From: Diphasiastrum complanatum
Lineage: Eukaryota; Streptophyta; Lycopodiopsida; Lycopodiales; Lycopodiaceae
Length of the DNA stretch: 64,000 nucleotides
NCBI GenBank assembly: GCA_029204225.1
Contig: CM055095.1
Coordinates: 43,489,184-43,553,183 of the forward strand
Direction: 5' to 3'
In this document: piece by piece, positions 11,091-21,300 of the stretch
Layout of the letters: every line of letters begins with the position of its first letter
Position numbering within the stretch: the stretch's first letter is position 1
Position numbers and translations under genes: made by a program
The notes under the pieces: model-generated
Seen by the model: the letters and a program-made list of their open reading frames with translations, nothing else
Told to the model about the DNA's origin: nothing
Databases searched by the model: none

Positions 11091-11355
11091 TCTCAACAGT
11101 TGCTAGTTACGGGATACTTTCAGACACGAGCCCGTAATGAGGATTCAGATGATGATATTGACATACCTGTCCCACCACTCTTCTTCGCCTGGCCTGAGTT
11201 GTGGGTATCCCTGCTTTCTCCTAGTCATCAGTCTTACCTGGCTTGGGTCGTGGGCATTTTATTGTTTACATTACTTTAGTTCTCATGTACAGTTTTCTTC
11301 AATCTGCACATTGATGATGCTCCCATGCATCTTTGTACATATGTATGTGTCTTAT

Positions 11356-11369
11356 GCACCTATGGGTGC
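11356..11369 (+). other. LINE A 3'-terminal hairpin
   Basis: GCACC-tatg-GGTGC, preceded by gtcttat and followed after 9 bases by GTTAATAAAGCTTC and the CT tract. The same hairpin with paired base changes occurs in three other copies. In other LINEs such 3' hairpins are recognised by the element's own reverse transcriptase; that role here is inferred. Confidence 0.7.
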
Positions 11370-11394
11370 CTTCAAGTCGTTAATAAAGCTTCTT

Positions 11395-11397
<3 letters not shown>

Positions 11398-11480
<83 letters not shown>
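11398..11480. repeat. (CT)n tract after LINE A
   Basis: CT repeat with one AC interruption near 11431. It ends LINE A and directly precedes the next truncated LINE copy. Confidence 0.95.
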
Positions 11481-11482
<2 letters not shown>

Positions 11483-11577
11483 GAGGCATTTTGCATGCTC
11501 CTATTTGCACCACACACTTGATAAGTATTAAGTACTTTATGTCTTATATGCCTTTTGGCATGGAAAAGACGTTAATA

Positions 11578-11578
<1 letters not shown>
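11481..11578 (+). mobile_element. LINE 3'-end stub between CT tracts
   Basis: About 98 bases match 24700-24790 closely (cacacacttgata, gtcttatatgcc, ggcatggaaaagac, aataaagc). The hairpin is ATGCC-tttt-GGCAT at 11548-11561. It lies between the CT tracts 11398-11480 and 11579-11655. Confidence 0.8.

Positions 11579-11655
<77 letters not shown>
11579..11655. repeat. (CT)n tract before LINE B
   Basis: 77 bases of pure CT. LINE B coding sequence begins directly after it. Confidence 0.95.
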
Positions 11656-11658
<3 letters not shown>

Positions 11659-13455
11659 CGCAAAAAACGTGCCTATGATGACTCCGAAGGTAACCATCTT
11701 GTGAACCTCCTTCTCCGCTCCTCCTCTGGTGCCTTTTGGCGTGAGTTTATCCCTCGTGCCCCACCCCCTCTACTGGACGATCTACATATCTGGACCGACT
11801 ATGCTACCCAGCTTTACACTATACCCACTGATACGCCCATCTCCATCTCTCCTCGACCTTCAGACTTTCACCTTTTTCACCCCTGACCTGGTTCAGGTAG
11901 CAATCAAAAAGCTGAAAACCCACCGCACCAGGGACATTGAAGACCTTGAATCTGAGCTATTGATCCACGCCTCCGATACTCTTGCCCCTACCTTATCCAC
12001 TCTCCTTAACCATGCCGTTGTTGAGGGCTTCCCATCCTCTTGGTGCACCAACATCATACATCCTATCCATAAAAATGGTGACCCCATGGTACCTGGTAAT
12101 TACCGCACTATTATGATTGCCACGTTCTTGCGAAGCTATATGGCACCATCCTCCAGTCTGCAGTTAGCTCAGAGGCAGAGTCCAGGAGATTACATGCTTT
12201 GGGTCAGGCAGGGTTCCGCGCACATTATTCCACTACAGATCACATATTCACACTTCGAGCCCTCATTGAGGAAGCTAGACACAAGAGAGAAAAGGTTTAC
12301 TGTTGTTTTGTGGACTTCAGGAAAGCCTTTGATTCTGTCCCACGCTCCTTAATCATCCAGAGACTCCGAGACCTGGGTTTCTCTACAGATATTATCCTAG
12401 CTGTCATGGCTCTCTATGAGAGGGTTTTGGGTTGCTTCCGTCATGGTAGTGGCATATCTGAGCAGATCTGGAGCACTATTGGGGTTAAGCAGGGATGCTC
12501 TCTCTCACCAGTTCTCTTTGGATTATATATTGACGAGCTAGAACAGGTCATCTCTCATTGCGGTGGGGACCGTTGTCGGCTTGGGGACATTCTGATTGCC
12601 ATCCTTCTCTATGTGGATGATGTGGTACTAGTCTCCTGTACCAGAGAGGGATTACAGAGACAGTTGGACTGTTTACACACCTTTTGCACTCAGTGGGGTC
12701 TAGGGGTGAATCTCTCGAAGACCAGAGTTATGGTCTTCAATACCTCTCGGGCCTTCATGCAGCGCCAGGAGCTTACCTTTGACGGACAGCCCCTAGAGGT
12801 GGTGTCTTCATACACTTACCTGGGTGTGCTCTTCTCTGGTCCTACCTTCAGTATGAGACAGGCGGCTACTTCTAGACTTGGGAAGGGCCACTCTTCCCTA
12901 GTCCAGCTGGAGAGACTCCGCTTCCTCATGGAAGTATTTGGTATCACTATCACTGATCTCCCTTTGGGTACACACCAGTAAATTAGATGCTTTTTATACA
13001 GAGCATATCTCGACCGTACTTGGTGACATCAGCTGGGGGTTAAGCCTGACTACTACCGGACTCACTTTCTGGAGCAGGATGCCACTGGTCTTCCAGTTTT
13101 ACCTCGCTATTTGTCCTCTGGGCTATCACACGGTCTCCGTTTCACTTTGGGACAGTTTAGAGTCTCCTCCCATCAGCTGGCTATTGAGACAGGTAGATTC
13201 CAGGGTACACCACGAGAGGAGAGACTATGCCTGCTATGTCCCCTTCATGAGATAGAGTCCGAGGAGCATTTCATCTTCAGATGCCCCATATATTATGAGA
13301 TTAGAGGGAGATATCACTGTCTATTCCGTGACATGCCTACTACACTCAGAGCACTAATTGGTTATGAGGACTCTCGTTGTGTCGCACTTGTGCTACGAGA
13401 GATGGTCTTGCTGCGCCAGGATAACCGTCGCAATGCTTATCATCGAAAGAAATGA
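11656..13455 (+). pseudogene. LINE B ORF2 (reverse transcriptase, C-terminal domain)
   Basis: A 5'-truncated copy that starts inside ORF2. The linker begins KKRAYDDSEGNHLVNLLL. After frameshifts in 11880-12190 a long open frame (12199-12981) carries RT: GFRAHYSTTDHIFTLR, CCFVDFRKAFDSVPR (first Asp motif), GVKQGCSLSPVLFGLYID, LLYVDDVVLV (YVDD, about 12610-12640) and GVNLSKTRVMVF. The part after SLVQLERLRFLMEV jumps to the distal C-terminal region, so the connection segment kept in copy A is lost. 13111-13455 gives GLRFTLGQFRVSSHQL and CLLCPLHEIESEEHFIFRC, a zinc-knuckle-like cluster, and ends with a stop at 13453-13455. No 3' UTR, hairpin or CT tail follows. Confidence 0.85.
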
Positions 13456-13465
13456 TATGTAGGTC

Positions 13466-13905
13466 AGGATTTTGCAATTGGAACAAGCAATGGGCGATAA
13501 ACAGGTTTCATCCTCTGAATCCACCACTACTATGATCATAGCATTGGAGCAGAAGATTGAACAGCAAAAGGAAGAAACTCTCTCTTGGGCATCGATATTG
13601 AAGAAAGGCACTAAAACTAGTGCTCCCATTACCTCAGTAATTTCAGCCACGATCTAGGAAGAGAAATCCAGGGAACAAAAGGCACTTAATATCAGAGTCA
13701 GAGGGATTCCAGACAAGCAGGATGCCATAGTCGAGGCCAAACGATTTTTGGACACCACACTAGGACACCGGATAGAGGGATTGGACACGGCATGGAGGAC
13801 CACCAAAGATGCGGCCACTTTGATTATGAATTTTACCTCATTGGCTACTAGGCGGGATGCTCTGCGATGTGGAGAGTCTCTCCAGGCGAGCCTTGAGTTT
13901 ATTAG
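13466..13905 (+). pseudogene. LINE ORF1-like remnant
   Basis: The first frame (13472-13657) gives a short coiled coil and TLSWASILKKG. A stop at 13655-13657 and a continuing frame lead to ALNIRVRGIPDKQDAIVEAKRFL, then a basic end (ATRRDALRCGES). This parallels the RRM-like part of LINE A ORF1 (KLKLRLRGLP). It belongs to a LINE related to A and B but not the same sequence. The last codons merge into a repeat family seen again at 14160-14540 and 18190-18607. Confidence 0.5.
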
Positions 13906-14540
13906 GTCTTTTAGAAAACAACTAGCAAAGAATATGACTTCCTCACGGGAACCTAACTGCTGGGAAAACAATACAACTAACATAACTTAGTTCTAATCAC
14001 AAACAAAAAAGTTAGGGTGAGAAAACCTATTGACAAAGAGAAAGTGCCCAAAGAACAAAGAGTTTGTAGAGAGAAAAAAATCAGCGACTAGAGCAGGCAG
14101 AAAAGTGTTCATGTATTTATTTCCAATTTTTGTTGCAAAAAGATATGAAAGAGATATTTTTCAAAAGTAAAAGTTAGGGTTTCCAAAAACTGGCCAGCAA
14201 AGTAGAGAACTTCTTCCAGGGCACCTAACTACTATGAAACCAATGCAACTAACAGATCTCAATTTTGATCACAAACAAATTCGGCAAAAACTGTCTATTG
14301 AAGGCCAGAGAACAAAATTTCTAGAGATATATTTAGCAACTAAAGAAGGCAACAATGGCTATCGATAGCTCAGGGAGTATGGCAAATGTCTAGAAGGTCC
14401 CACGATCGAAAATAGTTATCTAATTTAAGGGGTTTAAACATAGGCCCATAAAGATAGTTATGAATCCCCAGTAGATTGCAGGTATTAATGTGGCCAAAAA
14501 AGATAAGTATGGACTATGTAATGTATGTCCATAACAGGAG
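13906..14540. repeat. LTR-like non-coding repeat, copy 1
   Basis: It contains two tandem blocks, each with cctaact, aaccaatgcaactaac-like and aatcacaaacaaa sequence. It ends near 14511-14536 with a palindrome, tatggac-(12 nt)-gtccata. Related sequence occurs at 15960-16263 and 18190-18607. It has no coding content. Confidence 0.5.
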
Positions 14541-15286
14541 CTGCGAGCCACCTATTCTACCAACCAAGATATCAAGCATGAACGACCTTGTGCTCCCTCC
14601 TACAAGGGAACTTCTCTAAGTGTGACTTGAAGAAGTGCACAATCGCTACCGTTAGAAGTTACCAATTAAGGACTATTCATGGGCGTCTATAGTTTCTAGT
14701 TAACTTTTCCAGTCTCCCATGACAATTTGGTTCCATACTTTCGGTCTTATTCGTTGCAATGCAGTTGGGTTCTTGACCTTGTGACCAAATGACCATATTC
14801 AAATACAAATAATTTGATTTTAGGGATTTGAATGTACATACTAAGGTCCCAAGTGACAAAATGACCTAAGAAGCCAATAAGTCTCCTCAATTGGATCATG
14901 TTTCAGGAGAAGTGAAAATAGATGATTGAACTTCATGCTAGAAGTTGCAAGTACATCATTGCTTTGTTTCTAAACTTTGTTTGGATGTTAATATGTAGTT
15001 GGAAGAAGAAACTATCCTGGAGGCCTATATTTTTTCATGGATCTGAGTTCCAATTGTATCTTATTTGCATAGTTTAAAAGGTGTTGTCGTGTTTTGCCGT
15101 GTTGCTGAATGTTATTTTGAAAGTTTATTGTATTGGTACAATGTTATAACTTTTGATGTGAAGATCTCATAAATTAGGCTTTGAGTGTGCTTCTTAGGAA
15201 GAAACATTTTAGGGAAAAAAATCCTGGTGTTAGGATAATAGCCTCTGAATACTGTAGTCTCAAAGTTTTGCTTTGTGTTGCTTCAG
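14541..15286 (+). other. Intron sequence before first visible kinase exon
   Basis: AT-rich with no recognised repeat. It ends with a normal acceptor (tgttgcttcag) at 15286. I looked here for exons coding the kinase N-lobe and found none. Confidence 0.45.
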
Positions 15287-15393
15287 GTTAATAAAGGTGT
15301 CCAATCGTCTCTCACCCAATTACTAGATGTTGGCATTCTACATGCTGATCCACATCCAGGAAACATGTTGTATACATCAAACAACAACATAGG
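15287..15393 (+). CDS. ABC1 kinase exon a (catalytic loop)
   Basis: Acceptor cttcag, donor GTATGT. Codes NKGVQSSLTQLL and ILHADPHPGNML. Ends two bases into a codon (phase 2), completed by the first base of the next exon to give glycine. Confidence 0.88.
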
Positions 15394-18300
15394 GTATGTT
15401 GATCAAACATTGTCACTTTATTAGTTAAGTTTGTTGGCATTGCCTTGCAAAGGCAATACTACGTGCTTAAATTGGTCAATGGAGTTTATGCAAAAGTCAA
15501 CATTGGAGTCAATGTATTAAACTACAAGGGTATGTGTGCACAAAAAGCTTTGCCACAATGCTAAGGACTTTATTGCAAGAACTTGTTCCATTAGATGCAC
15601 CAAGTTATGAATAACGAAACATTCGGGTCCCTCTCTTTTTCTTGCATGCATCCCTCTGCTCTCAACTTGCACTACACACCAAAATCATTACCAACAACAA
15701 TAATCAAATAAAAATTATTTTTTTGCATTCACAAAATCATTTCATATATGTTTTTTTAATATTGTCATACCTCTACTCATGCACACGCTTGAATAGAGTT
15801 CAATCCTTGAGGTGAGAAAAGGAAATGCTAACCATTATGCCATGGTTTTAATAAGTTATGAGCGCATCTACAAATTTAGCTTGAAAGATAGCAAGTAGCA
15901 TTCATAAAAGTGGAAAAATAAGCATTCACAAGCATTCTCCAAAAAAGAAGACTAATGAAATCAATGGTTTTTGAAAACTGAGCAGATCTCCAACAAAGAT
16001 ATCCAAAACAAAGATGGAACTCCCTTACAAAGAGCTCAAGACTCCAAACAATATATAACAAATTATTAGCCTTAGTCGTCTTTTGTACTAAGCATAAGCT
16101 ACCTCCCTTCAATTGACTTCGAGGAAAATATGAAAATTGAAATATCAAGGCCCAAATTAGAAAGCATATAAAATAATGTTCTAGGGCTTGTCAAATATAA
16201 TGAAAAGTGTGTCCACTAATAACATCCAAAAATAGAGAAGTATGGACTATGTGTGTCCATACACTCCCCAACTTTAAAAAAACATTTTCCTCAATGTTGG
16301 GCTTAAAAAATGACTAAATCTTAAAGACTAGAAGAAAGGCCCCAAGCAAAAGCTATGATAGTAGTCAATCACAAACAAATGTAAAAATAGAACTATCAAA
16401 AAATGAATCGACCAATAGGGATATTGAAGGAGAGGAGATAAGTTGTCACAACAAGTATTCCAAAAGCAACATATAAAAATCCAAAAAGCACAGTACATCA
16501 ACTATAAATCATGCTAGAAATATCGCTAATGTAATGGTCATCATAATACTACTATCAAACAATAAAAAGTCAATGTAGATGCAAGACATGAAGAATTAGA
16601 ACGATGTTGTAAGTCGCTCAAGCCACTCTAATACCCGAAGAATGCCATAAGAAAGTGTCATCATGCAAGATCCCGACAAGTGACATATCCAAAGCCAGTT
16701 ATATGGCCCAAGAATACCACAAAAATGTAAACTTTACAACCATAGCAACAAATCAGCAGTATTATTGGAGACAAAATGGTAGGTAGCACCCAGGAATGCG
16801 AAGAAACTTGAAGTATAATATATACCACTCTAACAAAGAGTTGGAAAGAGCACCTGTGCAACAACCCAAGGCATCCGTAATGCCCAAGAATAGCATTTGA
16901 ACAATGCTCAAGCTTACCGGATATAGTAGGATAGGAATGACCAGAGTCCTTAGAATTAGCATCAAAGCACTCAAGAGCAATACTAAGGCACTTAGCATCA
17001 GTATCATGCATCGTATCAACATTGACTTGTAACTCCTGGTGAACTACTACATTTGAAACATCATAAAAAACATCTAGCAGTGGACCCATAGTGATATAAG
17101 ATCATGTGGAAAGACATCATAATCAGAAGGGTAATCACCTCATTGATGTGTCTGCCACCAAGAGGTACCTCAATATCTTAATTTGCTTGTAGCCAATGCC
17201 ATCATATCGATATCAGAATGTGGTCAAATCTTAAAATAAAAAGCTAGTGCATTTAACCAAGACAATTCAATGTCCCCATAGTCTCCAAAATACACAAACC
17301 AAAATTCTATATTGTTGACGTAAATGAAAAACGGCATCAACAGAGAATAAAATCAATATGTATTGAAGATGGATCATGAGACATATGCAAGCACTGAAAA
17401 GAAAGAAAAAGACAAATATAGACAAGATATGAAAAAGAATTGCCAAAATTTCTTAAAGCAAACAAGACAGTATAGAACGAAACATGAAAATGGAATGCAG
17501 AAGAAGCACAAACCTTGAGGGAGATGATATAGATTGTCACCTCAACGTAGGCTTTACGCAAAATGCTAAAAGGCCGTGATAGCCTTCCTAAAGGTGACAA
17601 AATCCAACAAGTGACAAGTGGTGAAGAAGATGCCAATGTCTAGCAAATAGAGCACCAAGTAAGTAACATTCCTAAGTGTGACAAAAAATACGGCAAATGA
17701 TAGGTGGTGAAGAAGCTGCCAAAATATCCAAATAGTGCACCAAGTACGAAAAAATGCTGCAATAGGTTGGTCAATCGGCTGCCAAAAAGTGAGTGAAGTG
17801 GCTTCAAAGTGTAACATCTTGAAAGGCCGATGTCGATTGCTGAATTGTAAAGTGCAATGAACTTGTTGAGAAACAAAGAATGTAATGATCCAAAAGAGAA
17901 TCTTTCAAAACAAAAAGCAAAATATTTTAGTTTGACTGATGTTTAATCTTTCAAAAACGTCTCTTTTAAAAAGACAAAGTGGATAGAAAATGAATCTTAA
18001 GGATCAAGGAACAATAGGAATTAACAATACCAATCAAATATGTAAAAAAATCAACAATTAAAGAGTGACAAAAATATTACTCTTGAAAACTTTGCAAGAT
18101 CTTTTGATCTAGATCTCCGTTTAACATGAAACTTGGATCAATGTCTTGACTCAGCCTAGTGCTCTTATCCATGCGATTATTTTCAGCTTTTGTTTGCAAA
18201 AAAGGATGAAAAAGATGAGTTCTCCTCTCCCTAACACTGAAAATTAGGGTTTCTAAAAAACGGCCAACAAAGAATATCACTTCACTCATAGTGGCTGTCA

Positions 18301-21300
18301 ACTTGCTACAACACCAATGCAACTAATAGAACTCAGACAGATCTCTAAGAAAGATCTCCGGAAGATAGAACTCCCCTACACGAGGTCAAGAGTCCAAACC
18401 CATAACTAACAAATGAATAGGCTCAATGGCTATTCATACTAAGCAAAAGCTACCTCCCTTCAGTTGACTTGGAGGAGATATGAAAGTTCAAATTTTAGGG
18501 CCCAAATTAGGAATCAGGTAAAATACTGTTGTCAAATATAATAAAAAGTGTGTGTCAACTAGTAATGGCGAAAAATAGAGAAGTATGGACTACGTGTGTC
18601 AATAACACACTACAACCGGGATTTGACAATAGCTAATTACCTTGCTTCCAATCTTAGACAATCACATTCTTTATTCAAGAAATTTGTGGCAATGCCTTTG
18701 TGGGATGCCACAACATTCTTGTTAAAGATGGAGGTTGCTCCATATCTGGAACAGAAATTCACATTGCTGCACACTTTGGATTCACTGCCTAGAAGTGGAG
18801 CAATTTGAAGAGCTTGTTTGCGTACTTTGCACCCCTATGTGACAATTTATTGAGATTTGAGATGCCTTTGTTAGGACGATTAAGAGTTCACTAGCATATC
18901 ATTGCATGATTTTCATGATAAAGCCGTGTAACTATAACAGTGTTGCATAAAAGAGATAAATCCTTCCGATTGTTTGATGCTCACAAATCTGTTAATGCCA
19001 GAAAAATAAATATTTCCAGTGTAAGTAGTGATAAGAGGAGTCATCCTCTGCTAAGATAATGTTTTGAGATTGACAGGTACCTTGACTTTGGGCTGATTTG
19101 CCGCATGGAACGAAAACATCAATATGCCATGATTGCAGCTGTAGCACATCTTGTTAATGGGGAATGGGGATTCCTGACAGATGATTTAGCAGAAATGGAT
19201 GTGCTTAAACCGACAACTGATTGGTTTGGAGTTAGACTGGTAAGCTGATCATAGCCCTGAGTTCTATGGACTTGCACAGTCCGTAAGTTTTGCACGAACA
19301 TGATAAAAAACCAGATATTTTGACCATTCTCAGGTTCGTCAAGTGAAAGAGATAGATAGTCATTGCCTTGATACTTGTTGGATTTTGATGATAATATGAG
19401 CTATTTCTTCACATTTTCACTTGCATCAGAATGTTGATTAATCAGAATAAAGAGTTTTTGGGGTTGAAAGGGCTTGTTTTTAGTTTTGGTACAAATTCAG
19501 ATAATGCAAACAAAGGTTTGAGTTGTTATGATGTTCCTTTACTTCTTGTCAACGAGGAAAACATCTTTTGGAGCTTTACTGATGCTCAGATATGTTTCCC
19601 TTGGTGCTAGGAATCTTTTGCTTTCAAGTCATAGTGAATTGAGTACATGCTAGAATCATAGTGCACCACAACAGTTGTGACTATAAGCCATCTTCGCCAT
19701 AATCCAGCTACATTGTGGTTAGCGTACTAATGTGCCAATTGACTGGCTGTCAGATCACCCAAGTTGCCTGCAGTATTGGGTGATCAAAGTCATGTCCGCT
19801 GCCCTGGGTCCATCGAATCTACTGCCAACTTGCTTGCAGCCAGTCGTGCTTCCCTGCCAACAATTCCTTCTTCCATTATACAAAATCAGAAACGACACTA
19901 TCTACAACTACTACTACTAGACATGCACACATGTCTAGGGGTCTCAAGATTGCAACCAAACGTTTGAAATGTCCAAACGTGAAACGTTTGAAACGCGTTT
20001 CAAACGTTTGGAAAAATCATCCAAACGTTTGAAACGTTTTTACCCACTTTTAAAGTGTAAAATTTAAGATTTTGCATGTCTAAAAAAATGAATATTGCCA
20101 GTTATACTACAAAAATAGTTTCTTTGTGATGCAACTTAGCAAAATTAAATCATTCTAAGTCGTTCATAACAATGATAGCATTTAGCAATAGAAAACCACA
20201 GAACAAGACCATACAAATGTAGATCAAAAATGTATTTAACCAATTGCAAGGAGTTAGGACCACAAATCCTCAATGTATTCATAATCGGAGAGGAGATTAC
20301 ATGAAATTTTGGATTACAGGTCCGTTGTCCACTTAGCACTACTAGGCTCTAGCAAAAAGTAGCAAAATGCAATAATCGACAAACCAAAAAGGATGGTGAT
20401 GATGCATGCATATGCTATAGTATGTCAGTAGCACCAATGCTCTACTCGATGATGTCATCGTCGTCAATAAATACATGCTCGGTAGGCTCATGCTCATCAT
20501 CGTCATCATCCAAATCCCCCAAAGCAATGTCAGTGGGATCAGATGCACCACTTGCCCTTGGAATGTCCCCTCTCTCCTGAAGTTACTCTCTTTCAGCTTC
20601 CAAACCAATCAATCTATCCACATCGTCTTCTGCCTCCAAGTCACTTAGTTTGAGTTCAAGTTTCTGAAATTCACGATTTCTCATTTTTGATAACAACCGA
20701 AGATTGAAATGGATATAAACCAATTTCTCTTGTGTCGCAGGCTTTAATCTGTTTCTCTTTTTTGTGTGCATAAGGGAAAAGGTACTCCAATTCCTCTCAC
20801 ATGGAGAGGCTGTAGAACCCTGTGAAAGGATCCTAATCGCTAGACGCTGTAGCTCAGGTGTGGATGATCCATGTGATTCCCACCACTTCACTCCTGATAC
20901 CCTTTGTGAAGCCAATCTTGCAAGTGGTCGTCCAAACAAACCCTCCATGTTCCTGTATGTGTCCAATTGATCTGCTATCTTGGCTTGCTCCTCAACTTCC
21001 CCTCTAGTGTACCTTTCCAAAACTGTGATCCATCCAGTTGTGACTTCCTCATCACTCTCTTGTCCCATCCCCAACCATTGTGGATGCAACACATACCTTG
21101 CTGCATGGAGAGGTGAGTGCATCATATTCCAACGTTCCATACAAAATTCGTCAATAGTATGACATGATGAGGGGTCGATTACATCACATGCTCTAATACC
21201 CTCCACCATACAATCCATCAACTCATAAATGAATCCCGTGGTGGCTCCCTCTCTATCAGCGACCCTTAGCAACTTCAAGACAGGTTTTAGCAAAGTGATA

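Larger units (their letters stand above)
7048..11480 (+). mobile_element. LINE copy A, long but lacking the RT core
   Basis: The order is ORF1 (7050-7865), endonuclease start (7900-8436), foreign or rearranged DNA (8437 to about 10130), post-RT part of ORF2 (about 10130-11060), 3' UTR with a terminal hairpin (11356-11369), GTTAATAAAGC and a CT tract (11398-11480). The 5' edge abuts another CT tract. The polymerase domain is missing, so the copy cannot move itself. The clade is uncertain: a coiled-coil plus RRM-like ORF1 suggests an L1-like design, but the tail is (CT)n and not poly(A). Confidence 0.8.

Noticed and set aside
11137..11886. Plus-strand open frame of 249 codons with long Ser-Leu runs
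   Set aside because: Runs through two CT tracts and LINE 3' ends; only its end overlaps true LINE B coding sequence in the right frame.
16661..17876. Several minus-strand ORFs in the kinase intron
   Set aside because: Overlapping hydrophobic frames in AT-rich LTR-like DNA without motifs.
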